A stretch of 64,000 nucleotides of DNA. It comes from an uncultured Muribaculaceae bacterium (GTDB lineage Bacteria; Bacteroidota; Bacteroidia; Bacteroidales; Muribaculaceae). The stretch spans positions 95,252 to 159,251 of the forward strand of contig CAJUOC010000001.1 of assembly GCA_910587925.1 (NCBI GenBank), written 5' to 3'. The position numbers and the translations under genes were made by a program. This document shows, one piece after another, positions 27,601-35,516 of this stretch. The notes under the pieces were generated by a model. It ran no database searches and was not told the DNA's origin. It saw only the letters and a program-made list of their open reading frames with translations. Every line of letters starts with the position of its first letter. The first letter of the stretch is position 1.

Positions 27601-27686
27601 AACGGAAGCGGCTGCACCGCCGGAGCGGCTGACAGCATCGGCACGACCAGCCATCCCATTATAAACGCGGTAAAAGTTTTTCTCAT
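24642..27686 (-). CDS. Large secreted multidomain protein with T9SS sorting tail
   Basis: 1014 residues. Signal peptide MRKTFTAFIMGWLVVPMLSA. Three choice-of-anchor-J-like (jelly-roll) domains are suggested by FHDDFDHHDNVGLIDSNLDN (about 28), FAESFANTKFQNETWSMSP (about 400) and VNEDFEDWADGALNGEKDGW (about 705). Between them are fibronectin III-like stretches (about 290 and 680) and a CARDB-like segment (about 565-670, LALTSIALPKRAEVGREATL). The C-terminal 70 residues form a type IX sorting domain (VCDISGRVISS ... GLYIVRTPVGVVKLI). It is exported to the surface or released; the substrate or ligand is unknown. It has its own promoter and stands alone. Confidence 0.85.
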   Translation of the reverse strand: MRKTFTAFIMGWLVVPMLSAAPAVQPLPFHDDFDHHDNVGLIDSNLDNIGFGLNYDPQKNVFDSFVYDGREALKSADDWMIFPWFHFEQGLTYRLSMSVKCSGPGSADFECMLCKGDDDDDDLVVTGSAIKLCDTWKVQNSAVDTWEEFAVEFTPDVTGDYRFALHFISEARQKYHIDWITLGEGLTAASPAQATVQTPTYKVESGKLRVEMKVTPPAATHLGAPLPAELSARIVRSAPGVAEREFTLTGLAPSQQATFVDPDGIGTGAEYAVYIISGSARGVKKVVAAKPTFGYPKAPSNVVITHKGGTHFAASWDAVTASTSSSALFNPSTVNYKAALPDKTPLQLTFTGATSAEFDYPEPTESQVGAYISVYACNERGESTAGKSNSVVIGPALAGAFAESFANTKFQNETWSMSPATGAWALNGSGVSPHDGDKGMARYAQAAGKTGELISPILDLSGMIRAFVRMWVYKKPSSTLAATVLPVMRVYGSDEEYALSEPIDDHTLAADDPAPTENGWREYLMEVKMPSEKTQACNLVLKGTGAGSYTYIYVDDITIADYPVDTDLALTSIALPKRAEVGREATLTLLVTNTGLTGIDGFKVKASADGRELGEADGGSVERFGSTTLTYTYVPLPHESGRDVEMSFAIVCGADADADNNTCATALPVSRSLLPAPENLTVSMTDDDAALAWTTPAPGQSGMAEVNEDFEDWADGALNGEKDGWVFIDVDGLPTKGYGVDDPAYKSTLAAEIYAKGGAGGSRGLYVPGCYGENGALYGKPDKWIVLPEVVPGSEVSLSREAFNCFGKSSAVEIDYCTSAGGVTAADFDNVIDSETINSRDLAAAAVKTFTIPADASRFAIHVKDCQAKAVSFDNITYTTIAAPPMLRGYEVYCDGLLLTSSAPDVVSYNHVFAADETAPSHTYYVAAVYDRGVSGPGEIVEASKPSGAYDIGSDAQVYLDGLRLTVAVPGHATVCDISGRVISSTATPAQLDLPAKGLYIVRTPVGVVKLIAR

Positions 27687-27746
27687 AGTTAATTGTGAAA
27701 CGTGTGTAAGTGAGTAATTGCGAGGCCGCCGCTACGCCCTCGATGG

Positions 27747-27777
27747 CAAATATACGCATTTATTATATTTTTACAAT
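27747..27777 (-). promoter_or_regulatory. Promoter of the large secreted-protein gene
   Basis: On the minus strand ATTG (27774-27777), 19 bp, then TATATTTG (27747-27754). The -7 is exact and the -33 has one mismatch. The start codon is 60 bp downstream. Confidence 0.6.
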
Positions 27778-27862
27778 CTTTATGACATTAAATTTACATA
27801 GACATTTACATTTTTCAAGATGACAGCCATTGTATCAATCTTTTTGAGCAATTATATAAAGA

Positions 27863-27895
27863 AATCCGGGGCACCATTTTCAGGTGTCCCGGATT
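27863..27895 (-). terminator. Terminator of the glycogen operon
   Basis: A 13-bp stem with one mismatch (27863-27875 with 27883-27895) is followed on the minus strand by TTCTTTATATAATT. It lies 25 bp beyond the GH57 stop. Confidence 0.8.
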
Positions 27896-27919
27896 CGGTG
27901 TGGTATTCAGGGAGGGGTA

Positions 27920-29326
27920 TTACTCTGCTTTGGCTTTGGGCTTGCGCACTGTCTTTGCTTTGGCTTTTGCTTTGGGCTTGGCCTCGGCTGCGGCAACCTC
28001 GGCGGTCTCGCGGGTCTTGTGCTCGATGTTGTACTGCTCGAGATCTTGGCGCATGGAGTCTTTCTCGCGGGTGAGCTGCTCTATCTCGCGCTCCTGGTTG
28101 CGGATGGTCTTCAGGAGGGAGTTGAGTTCCTCGTTGTCGACACTGAGGGGATACTGCTCGTCGACGCGCACGAGGAAGTCGGCCAGGACATTCATATAGT
28201 TGGTAAATGCCTGGAAGGGCGTCTCGTAGGGCGAGAAACCGGCACCGCCGCCACCGAAGTGCTTGGTGCTCATGTAGAAGAAGTGGTCGCTTGCCTGGAG
28301 ATACTGCCAGTCTTGCTTGAGGCGACGGTCTTCGCAGAGGCGCACGCGCTCGCCGGCGTCGTAGAGCTTCTTGACGGCCTCGCGCTGGAGCTGGTTGCCG
28401 AGCCAGGCCGATGTGTCGCGGGCCTCGTCGGCTGCCGACATGGGATAAGGTACCGACAGCTCGCCCACGCTCTTGAGCTTGGTGATGGCCTCGGTGGGTG
28501 TCCAGAACTCGATGCCGCGCTCGGCTGCGAAGCGGGGCAGCGCTTCCAGGAACTGGAAGATGCCGGTGCCGGCGGGCTGGAGCGAGCCGAAGGTGTCCAG
28601 ATTCATGCACAGATTGATTATCTGCTCCTCGGCGGGAGTGGAGGCAATCCAGTCCATGAATTTGTCGGCCGTGAGGGGATACTCGTCCCAGGTGGTATCG
28701 GAGAAGCGCGATGTGATATCGTCGGTAAGCTTGCTGTTTTTTAGCAGGAGCTTGAGCTTGGGCGAGGAGGCGGCTGCGTAGACATAGTTGGGCGACTTCC
28801 AGCCAAGGATGTGCTTGGCACCCTCGGTGATGCAGCCCTTGAAGCCCATGGCGGTGAGCTGGGGAGCGATTTCGTCGCTGTAGATAAGCTCGGTGTTGCG
28901 GATTACCTTGGGCTTTACGCCGAAGAGCTGATGCAGGCGATCGCAGTTGGCTTTTACCTGCTGAGCAAATTCCTCGGGGTCGACGAGCGATGCGAGCGAG
29001 TGGGAGTATGTCTCGGCGACAAACTCCACCTTGCCGGTGGCGGCGAGCTTGCCCAGCAGGTCGATAAACTCGGGCACGTACTGCTCGAGCTGCTCCAGGG
29101 CGGTGCCGGTGATGGAGAGCGAGCAGCGGAAGGCGCCCTTGGTCTCCTCGATCATGCGCAGGAGGGCCTCGGCGGCGGGGATGTAGCTCTGGGTGGCTAT
29201 GCGGGTTACGATGTCGTCGTTGAGAAAGTCATCGTAGTAGTAGTGGTCGTTGCCGATGTCAAAGAAACGGTAGCGCTTCAGACGGTACGGCTGATGTATG
29301 GCGAAGTTGAAACAGATTGCTTTCAT
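27920..29326 (-). CDS. GH57 family alpha-glucan hydrolase
   Basis: 468 residues. GH57 motifs: CFNFAIHQPYRL at the N-terminus (HQP), the Glu in VIRNTELIYSDE as the likely nucleophile, and the Asp in CMNLDTFGSLQP as the likely acid. It probably acts on alpha-1,4 (or branching) linkages of glycogen in the cytoplasm; no signal peptide is present. After about residue 395 comes a coiled coil (LLKTIRNQEREIEQLTREKD) and an unusual Lys/Ala-rich tail (about 440-468). Third gene of the glycogen operon, 28 bp after the glycosyltransferase. Confidence 0.88.
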   Translation of the reverse strand: MKAICFNFAIHQPYRLKRYRFFDIGNDHYYYDDFLNDDIVTRIATQSYIPAAEALLRMIEETKGAFRCSLSITGTALEQLEQYVPEFIDLLGKLAATGKVEFVAETYSHSLASLVDPEEFAQQVKANCDRLHQLFGVKPKVIRNTELIYSDEIAPQLTAMGFKGCITEGAKHILGWKSPNYVYAAASSPKLKLLLKNSKLTDDITSRFSDTTWDEYPLTADKFMDWIASTPAEEQIINLCMNLDTFGSLQPAGTGIFQFLEALPRFAAERGIEFWTPTEAITKLKSVGELSVPYPMSAADEARDTSAWLGNQLQREAVKKLYDAGERVRLCEDRRLKQDWQYLQASDHFFYMSTKHFGGGGAGFSPYETPFQAFTNYMNVLADFLVRVDEQYPLSVDNEELNSLLKTIRNQEREIEQLTREKDSMRQDLEQYNIEHKTRETAEVAAAEAKPKAKAKAKTVRKPKAKAE

Positions 29327-29354
29327 GGTCGTGTTTCGGGGGGTGTGGGGGGGG

Positions 29355-30617
29355 TTAGCGATTGTTGAGTACCTTGTTGTATATGTCGATGACTTTCTGT
29401 CCGGCCTTGTCCCAGGTTATTTGGGCCACCTCGGCCAGGCCGTCCTCGCGCATCTGCTTGTAAAGCGCCGGGCAGGATATGATGGCGTTGATGGCGTCGG
29501 CCATGGCGTCGATATCCCAGTAGTCGGTCTTGATGACGTTGTCGAGGATTTCGGCGCAGCCGCTCTGCTTGGAGATGATGCTGGGCACGCCCATCTGCAT
29601 AGCCTCGAGAGGTGAGATGCCGAATGGCTCCGACACCGAGGGCATGATGTATACGTCTGATGCCTTGAGCATCTCATACACCTGCTTGCCCTTCTGGAAT
29701 CCGGGGAAGTGGAAGCGGTCGGCGATATCGCGCTCGGCCGCCAGAGTAATCATCTTGTCCATCATGTCGCCGGAGCCGGCCATGACGAAGCGCACGTTGT
29801 GGTTGTTTTTGAGCACCTTTGCGGCTGCCTCGACAAAGTACTCGGGGCCTTTTTGCATGGTGATGCGGCCCAGGAAGGTGACAATCTTCTCCTTGGGCTT
29901 CTCCACCTCGACGTCGAGCAGCTCGCGGCTCAGGGGCACCACGGCATTGTGCACCGTGGTGACCTTGGCGGGGTCGATGCCGTACTTGTCGATGACGGTG
30001 CGGCGGGTGAGCTCCGACACGGTGATGATGTGGTCGGCGTGGAGCATACCGTCGCGCTCGATATTGAACACGGTGGGGTTGACATTGCCGCGCGAGCGGT
30101 CGTAGTCGGTAGCGTGCACGTGTATCACCAGGGGCTTGCCGCTGACCTGCTTGGCATGGATGCCGGCGGGGTAGCAGAGCCAGTCGTGGGCGTGGATGAT
30201 GTCGCACTCGATGGTGCGGGCGACCACACCGGCCATGATCGAGTAATTGTTGATTTCCTCAAGCAGGTTGTCGGGGTATCGGCCCGAAAACTCGATGCAG
30301 CCCAGGTCGTTGGTGCGCATGTAGTTGAAGTCGGCGTAGATATGGTCGCGCAGGGCAAAGTAGAGGTCGGGGCTCATCACCTTGCCGATACGCTGCTCCA
30401 CATATTCGCGGCTCACGTCGCGCCATGCCACGGGCACCTGCGAGGCGCCGACGATGTGTGCAAAGGAGCGGTCTTCGTCGCCCCAGGGCTTGGGGATGAC
30501 AAAGGTGATGTCCATATTGCCGCACTGCCACATACCCTGTGTGAGGCCGTAGCTGGCGGTACCCAGACCGCCGAGGATGTGAGGTGGAAACTCCCACCCG
30601 AACATTAAAGCTTTCAT
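29355..30617 (-). CDS. Glycosyltransferase (GT4/GT5-like glycogen synthase)
   Basis: 420 residues, GT-B fold. The N-terminal glucosyl-donor loop is FGWEFPPHILGGLGTASYGL. The middle has DIIHAHDWLCYPAG, and the C-terminal nucleotide-sugar-binding half has VTFLGRITMQKGPEYFVEAA and SVSEPFGISPLEAMQMG (the EX7E-type motif). Its position between the debranching enzyme and the GH57 enzyme matches Bacteroides glycogen clusters, where this protein elongates glycogen. The NDP-glucose donor is inferred. Confidence 0.88.
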   Translation of the reverse strand: MKALMFGWEFPPHILGGLGTASYGLTQGMWQCGNMDITFVIPKPWGDEDRSFAHIVGASQVPVAWRDVSREYVEQRIGKVMSPDLYFALRDHIYADFNYMRTNDLGCIEFSGRYPDNLLEEINNYSIMAGVVARTIECDIIHAHDWLCYPAGIHAKQVSGKPLVIHVHATDYDRSRGNVNPTVFNIERDGMLHADHIITVSELTRRTVIDKYGIDPAKVTTVHNAVVPLSRELLDVEVEKPKEKIVTFLGRITMQKGPEYFVEAAAKVLKNNHNVRFVMAGSGDMMDKMITLAAERDIADRFHFPGFQKGKQVYEMLKASDVYIMPSVSEPFGISPLEAMQMGVPSIISKQSGCAEILDNVIKTDYWDIDAMADAINAIISCPALYKQMREDGLAEVAQITWDKAGQKVIDIYNKVLNNR

Positions 30618-30641
30618 AATATCGTATTATCGAGGGGTGGG

Positions 30642-32588
30642 TCAGTTGGAAAAGCGTTTGATAAGGCGCACGGTGCGCAGCACCTCGGCCACGTTGGTGG
30701 CGTGTGACACGGCGCCTCGGCCGCGGAAGGGCGGGTTGCCGTCGTAGAGCTGGCTGAGCGATGCGATGCAGCCCTCGGTCATCTCGTCTTCAAAGCCGAT
30801 GAGCATGCGGTCGATGTATCCCACGCCGCTCATGCCGAATACCTTGAGGTATGCCTCGGCATAGAATCCCATGAGCCACGGGCGGGCCGGGCCCTGGTGC
30901 AGGGCGAGCTCGCGCTCCTCGGGCGAGCCGAGGTAGAAGGGGCGGTAGCCGTAGCTCTTGGGCGAGAGGGTGCGCAGGCCCTTGGGGGTAAGGAGCTCGC
31001 GGGTGACCACGTCGAGCACGCTCTTGCGCTGGCGGCGGTCGAGGGGCGAGTAGTCAAGACCGATGGCGACGGCCATATTGGGACGCACGTCGGGCGAGGC
31101 GTAGTTGCCGTCGACGTAGTCGTATAGATAGCCGCCGTCGTTGAGAAACATGTCGACAAATGGCCGGCTCATCTTCTCGGCGGCCTCGGTCCATGCGGCG
31201 GCGCGCTCGGCCAGGGCCTCATTGCCCTCGGCGAGCTTGGCGGCAAACACCAGGGCGTTGTACCAGAGAGCGTTGAACTCTACCAGATAGCCCGAGCGGG
31301 GTATCACGGGGCGGCCGTAGCGGTTGGCGTTCATCCACGATACAGGGGTATCGGTGCCGATGGTGCTCACGAGGCCGTTCTCGTCGTTGACTTTGAGATT
31401 GGGGTGGCCGTTGGAGAGCACGTAGTCGACCGTGGTGGCCACAAACTGTGTGTACAGCTCACGGGCGCGCTCGTAGCCGACCGTCTTGGCATACTGCTGG
31501 GCGGTCCACAGCGCCCACAGGGGTATGTCGGGCAGGTCTATGCCGTGGATGCGGCTCGACAGCGAGCCGGTGTCCATATAGTGGGTGAGAGCCTTGATGG
31601 CGGTACCCATGATGCTCTCGAAGTCGTCGCGGTGGTCGATGGCGAGGGTAAGGCCGGGTAGCGCCATGAAGGTGTTGCGGGCGAGCACGATGCCCCAGGG
31701 GTAGCCCGAGATGACATACATGTTTTCGCCGTCTTTGAGATAAAACTGCTTGGCGGAGTTTTTCAGGCAATTGAAAAAAGATGTACGCGGTGTGCGGCAC
31801 TTCAGCTCGCTCTCGTACATCTTCTTGAGATTGCGGGGATTCACAGGCTCCACACCTGCCGAGAATACGATGCTCTCGCCCTTGCGGATGGGCACCTCGA
31901 AGTAGCCCGGCACCCAGAGATCCTCGCAGTAAGGTACACCGCGCTCGAGATCCTTGACATACTCGATGCCATTGTTCCAGGCCGGCTCGTCGACCCAGGT
32001 GGCTTTGTGGCTGAGCTGCATGTACAGGCGGGGGAAGCCGTCGTAGAGGCAGGTGGCCACGCCATTCTCGACCGGCTCGATGGCGCGGTTGATGGCGTCG
32101 TTGGCCACACAGAGCGCGTTGCTCTCGCGGAAGGCCAGGAAGGGGCGGAAGCGCAGGGTGGTGGCCGAGTGGGCCTCGACCAGAGTGTAGCGGATGAGGA
32201 TACGGTTTTCGTGCGATATGAAGACCTTTTCCTTGGTCAGTATCACACCGCCCACGCGGTAGGTCATGCGGGGCACGTCCTCGCAGTCAAACTCACGCAG
32301 GTATTTGTGACCGTTGGGGTAATACACGCCGCCCTGGTAGCGGTGGATGCCCAGGTTGAAAGGCGCGCCGTGCTGTATCACGGTCTCGTCGAGCGACGAG
32401 AGCAGCACGTGGGGCTTGTTGCCCATCTCAGGTATGGGTATCACCAGCAGGCCGTGCTGCTTGCGGGTATTGCAGCCCACAAGTGTAGTGCAGTGATAAG
32501 CCCCGGCCTGATTGGTGCGCAGCATTTCCTTGGGCAATGATTGCTCGAGGTTGATAAGAAGATTCTTATCAAATTTCAGGTAACTCAT
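30642..32588 (-). CDS. Glycogen debranching enzyme (amylo-alpha-1,6-glucosidase type)
   Basis: 648 residues. An N-terminal archaeal/bacterial debranching beta domain (NQAGAYHCTTLVGCNTRKQHG) is followed by an (alpha/alpha)6 GH133-type catalytic domain (about 290-640) with ISGYPWGIVLARNTFMALPG, HGIDLPDIPLWALWTAQQY and LHQGPARPWLMGFYAEAYL. It removes alpha-1,6 branches of glycogen in the cytoplasm. First gene of the three-gene glycogen operon, driven by a promoter at 32644-32675. Confidence 0.9.
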   Translation of the reverse strand: MSYLKFDKNLLINLEQSLPKEMLRTNQAGAYHCTTLVGCNTRKQHGLLVIPIPEMGNKPHVLLSSLDETVIQHGAPFNLGIHRYQGGVYYPNGHKYLREFDCEDVPRMTYRVGGVILTKEKVFISHENRILIRYTLVEAHSATTLRFRPFLAFRESNALCVANDAINRAIEPVENGVATCLYDGFPRLYMQLSHKATWVDEPAWNNGIEYVKDLERGVPYCEDLWVPGYFEVPIRKGESIVFSAGVEPVNPRNLKKMYESELKCRTPRTSFFNCLKNSAKQFYLKDGENMYVISGYPWGIVLARNTFMALPGLTLAIDHRDDFESIMGTAIKALTHYMDTGSLSSRIHGIDLPDIPLWALWTAQQYAKTVGYERARELYTQFVATTVDYVLSNGHPNLKVNDENGLVSTIGTDTPVSWMNANRYGRPVIPRSGYLVEFNALWYNALVFAAKLAEGNEALAERAAAWTEAAEKMSRPFVDMFLNDGGYLYDYVDGNYASPDVRPNMAVAIGLDYSPLDRRQRKSVLDVVTRELLTPKGLRTLSPKSYGYRPFYLGSPEERELALHQGPARPWLMGFYAEAYLKVFGMSGVGYIDRMLIGFEDEMTEGCIASLSQLYDGNPPFRGRGAVSHATNVAEVLRTVRLIKRFSN

Positions 32589-32643
32589 GCAGGTTATAGG
32601 GTTGTTTCAGGTTTAGTCTTAAGGAAGTCCGTTTAGGACACAG

Positions 32644-32675
32644 CGAAATTAACACTTTCCCGACACGTTTCCAAA
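32644..32675 (-). promoter_or_regulatory. Promoter of the glycogen operon
   Basis: On the minus strand TTTG (32672-32675), 20 bp, TAATTTCG (32644-32651), one mismatch in the -7 element, 56 bp before the debranching enzyme start. Confidence 0.65.
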
Positions 32676-32689
32676 TCATCTGCACAAAA

Positions 32690-32711
32690 AAAACGGGCCG
32701 CGGCCCGTTTT
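32690..32711 (-). terminator. Terminator of the rnf operon
   Basis: ACGGGCCG is directly followed by CGGCCCGT. On the minus strand this hairpin is followed by eight T residues, an excellent intrinsic terminator 24 bp after the rnfA stop. Confidence 0.85.
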
Positions 32712-32734
32712 TATCCTATTCAGGCGGAGATATG

Positions 32735-33316
32735 TCACACTTTCATGCCGGCAAAGCCCATGAAAGCCATGGCGAGCAGACCGGCCACGATGAGGGCCAC
32801 GGGCACTCCGCGCATTGGCGCCGGCACCCGCTCGGTGATGTCGAGGCGGGTACGTATGCCCGCAAAGAGCACCAGTGCCATGGTGAAGCCTGCGGCGGTG
32901 GCGATGGCATACACGACCGACATGAGCAGCGGATAGTCTTTCTGAGTCACTATCAGGGCCACGCCCAGCACGGCGCAGTTGGTAGTGATGAGCGGCAGAA
33001 ACACACCCAGGGCGGCGTACAGCGCCGGCGACACCTTGCGTATCACTATCTCGAGCATCTGCACAAGTATGGCTATCACCAGGATATACACGATGGTCTG
33101 CACGTACTCCAGCCCCAGCGGCACCAGCACCAGCTGCCACAGCAGGGTGGTGACACACGTGGCCACGGCCATCACGAAGGTGACGGCGGCGCCCATGCCC
33201 AGGGCGGAATCGATGCGCTTTGACACGCCGATAAAGGGGCATATGCCCAGAAACTGGGCAAAGACGATATTGTTGACAAATATCGCCGTGATGATGATTG
33301 CTATATAAGTTGCCAT
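32735..33316 (-). CDS. rnfA: Rnf electron transport complex subunit A
   Basis: 193 residues with six membrane helices, NqrE/RnfA family. The start is MATYIAIIITAIFVNNIVFA, with the conserved FAQFLGICPFIGVS and the C-terminal half-repeat TNCAVLGVALI holding the membrane FeS-ligating Cys. Last gene of rseC-rnfBCDGEA, 7 bp after rnfE. The complex couples ferredoxin oxidation and NAD reduction to Na+ or H+ pumping. Confidence 0.93.
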   Translation of the reverse strand: MATYIAIIITAIFVNNIVFAQFLGICPFIGVSKRIDSALGMGAAVTFVMAVATCVTTLLWQLVLVPLGLEYVQTIVYILVIAILVQMLEIVIRKVSPALYAALGVFLPLITTNCAVLGVALIVTQKDYPLLMSVVYAIATAAGFTMALVLFAGIRTRLDITERVPAPMRGVPVALIVAGLLAMAFMGFAGMKV

Positions 33317-33323
33317 ATCTGTG

Positions 33324-33911
33324 TCATGCTTTGCCTGTGAGGCGGTTGAACAGGGCGATGAGCAGCCCGAGCACTATGAACGCGCCGGGCGCCAGCACAA
33401 AGAGCAGCGAGCCGTACTCGCCGGGGTAGAGCGGCAGCCCGAATACGGCGCCCGTGCCGAGCAACTCGCGCACGGCACCCACGGCCGTGAGCGCCAGCGT
33501 GAAGCCCAGGCCGATGCCCAGGCCGTCGCAGAGCGAGGCCCACACGCCGTTGCGCGAGGCAAAGCTCTCGGCGCGGCCCAGCAGTATGCAGTTGACCACT
33601 ATCAACGGGATGAATATGCCCAGGGCGGCATACAGCGCCGGCAGCCACGCCTGCATCACCATCTGCAACACGGTCACAAACGACGCTATCACGATGATGT
33701 AGGCCGGGATGCGAACCTTGTCGGGCACCACCGGCGCCAGGGCGGAGATGGCCGCGTTTGACAGCACCAGCACAAAGAGCGTCGCCAGCCCCATCGACAT
33801 GCCGGTCAGGGCCGAGGAGGTGGTGCCCAGCGTGGGACACATGCCCAGGATGAGCACGAAGGTCGGATTTTGCTTTACCAGACCGTTGTATATGATTTTC
33901 AGCGCTTGCAT
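33324..33911 (-). CDS. rnfE: Rnf electron transport complex subunit E
   Basis: 195 residues, NqrD/RnfE family, paralogous to RnfA, with six membrane helices. It has LVKQNPTFVLILGMCPTLGTT and IPLIVVNCILLGRAESFAS with the paired conserved Cys. Its start overlaps the rnfG end by 13 bp. Confidence 0.93.
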   Translation of the reverse strand: MQALKIIYNGLVKQNPTFVLILGMCPTLGTTSSALTGMSMGLATLFVLVLSNAAISALAPVVPDKVRIPAYIIVIASFVTVLQMVMQAWLPALYAALGIFIPLIVVNCILLGRAESFASRNGVWASLCDGLGIGLGFTLALTAVGAVRELLGTGAVFGLPLYPGEYGSLLFVLAPGAFIVLGLLIALFNRLTGKA

Positions 33912-34561
33912 GATTCCTGATATTGCTGATAGGCGCGCCGGGCGCGGTTGACGGCGCCGAGGAATGCGCGCGATGTGATGGTGGCGGCCGTGATACCGTC
34001 GACGGTCTCTGTGGCCGGGGCGCTATGGCGGGGCGACGCGCCGCTGTGGGCGTCGTCGCCGGCGTCTTGCTGCGGGCCGGCGCCGCTGTGAGCGTCGCCG
34101 GCGGCGGCAGGAGCTGCGTCTTTGCTCACAATCAGCTCCGAGGATGTGCCGAGCACCGTGTGGGGCGCCGTGCGAAACCACTCGTCGGCCTGCGCACCCA
34201 GGCCCGGCGTCTCGGCTTGCTCGAGCACACGGTAGCCCGTAAGGGTGCCTCCGGCATCGAAGCCGGCCATCACCACGATACGGCCGCTGAAGCCGTCCAT
34301 GGTGGTGACGCGCACAGCTGCGCCGGCCGGCGCGCCCTGCATCGTGGCAGGATATACCTCGCAGCCGTCGATGTCGACGGCCGCGGCCATGGGGTCGTTG
34401 TCAAAGGGCGGCAACACCTCGGCAACTGCCTCGCGCGCCTGAGCTGCGGCAGCCTCGGCGATGGGACGGGCGGTGAGCGAGTGCACGGCGCCGAGCAGCG
34501 CGGCGACCCCTACGGCTATACCGCCGAGCGACAGTACCATATTGCGCAGCGACGATTTCAT
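33899..34561 (-). CDS. rnfG: Rnf electron transport complex subunit G
   Basis: 220 residues. One N-terminal membrane anchor (about 8-28) and a periplasmic FMN-binding domain. The site for the covalent FMN threonine is read as DGITAATITSRAF, where the usual motif is SGATxT; the threonine is kept but the first Ser-Gly is replaced by Thr-Ala. A low-complexity insert just before it (about 150-188) holds two near copies of DAHSGA. The start ATG 34561 overlaps the rnfD stop (ATGA); a longer frame upstream lies in rnfD. Confidence 0.88.
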   Translation of the reverse strand: MKSSLRNMVLSLGGIAVGVAALLGAVHSLTARPIAEAAAAQAREAVAEVLPPFDNDPMAAAVDIDGCEVYPATMQGAPAGAAVRVTTMDGFSGRIVVMAGFDAGGTLTGYRVLEQAETPGLGAQADEWFRTAPHTVLGTSSELIVSKDAAPAAAGDAHSGAGPQQDAGDDAHSGASPRHSAPATETVDGITAATITSRAFLGAVNRARRAYQQYQESCKR

Positions 34562-35505
34562 GCGGCCACCTCCTTTCGTGCGGGGGCAAACCGCCGCGGA
34601 CGCAGCCACATATCGATGAGCGGTGTGACGGCATTGCCCAGCAGGATGGCAAACGACATACCCTCGGGATACGCGCCCCACTGCCGTATGACCACCGTCA
34701 CCGCGCCGATAAACACGCCGTAGACCAGCATACCGCGCCCGGTCATGGGCGAGGTCACATAGTCGGTGGCCATGAATACGGCGCCGAGCAGCAGGCCGCC
34801 GCCGAGCAGGTTGTCGGCTACGGGAGCGCCGATGAGCAGGTCAAACACGGCCACCGTGGCGATGATTGCCACCGGAGTGTGCCAGGTGATGACTCTCACG
34901 GCAAGCAGGTACACCAGCCCGAGCAATATGGCCACAGCGCCTGTCTCACCCATGGAGCCGCCCATATGGCCCAGCAGCATGTCGGAACGGGAGAGACAGT
35001 CTGTGACGCCGTACTTTAGCTGCTCGAGCAGGGTGGCGCCGGTGGCGCCGTCGGCTGCGGCGGCAAAGCCGCCTCCGGCCACGGGCCATGTGGTCATCAA
35101 CGCCGGAAATGAAATGAGCAGAAAGACTCGCCCGGCCAGCGCGGGGTTGAAGATATTGCAGCCCAGGCCGCCGAAGGCCATCTTGGCTATGCCGATGGCA
35201 AACACGGCGCCGGCCACTACCGTCCACCACGGCAGCGACGATGGCAGATTGAGAGCCAGCAGCAGGCCGGTGAGCGCGGCCGAGGTGCTGGGCAGCGCGT
35301 CGCGACGCCCGAGCACATAGCGCGCAAGCAGCCACTCGGCGGCCACACAAGCGGCCACACTTACCAGAGTGACCTGCAGCGCAGGCAGCCCGAAGTACCA
35401 CAGGGCGGTAATCAGCGCCGGAGCGAGCGCCACACACACGTGCAGCATGGCGCCGCGCACTCTGCGCCGGCGGTGGATATGGGGAGACGGGGAGAATGTG
35501 AGCAT
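34558..35505 (-). CDS. rnfD: Rnf electron transport complex subunit D
   Basis: 315 residues, NqrB/RnfD family, about ten membrane helices. It begins MLTFSPSPHIHRRRRVRGAM, with the family's SPH motif. Conserved GGLGCNIFNPALAGR and the FMN-attachment motif DGATGATLLEQLK (Thr) are present, plus DYVTSPMTGRG near the C-terminus. The longer upstream frame is discarded because the match begins at ATG 35505, 11 bp after rnfC. Confidence 0.92.
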   Translation of the reverse strand: MLTFSPSPHIHRRRRVRGAMLHVCVALAPALITALWYFGLPALQVTLVSVAACVAAEWLLARYVLGRRDALPSTSAALTGLLLALNLPSSLPWWTVVAGAVFAIGIAKMAFGGLGCNIFNPALAGRVFLLISFPALMTTWPVAGGGFAAAADGATGATLLEQLKYGVTDCLSRSDMLLGHMGGSMGETGAVAILLGLVYLLAVRVITWHTPVAIIATVAVFDLLIGAPVADNLLGGGLLLGAVFMATDYVTSPMTGRGMLVYGVFIGAVTVVIRQWGAYPEGMSFAILLGNAVTPLIDMWLRPRRFAPARKEVAA

Positions 35506-35516
35506 AATAATATCTG

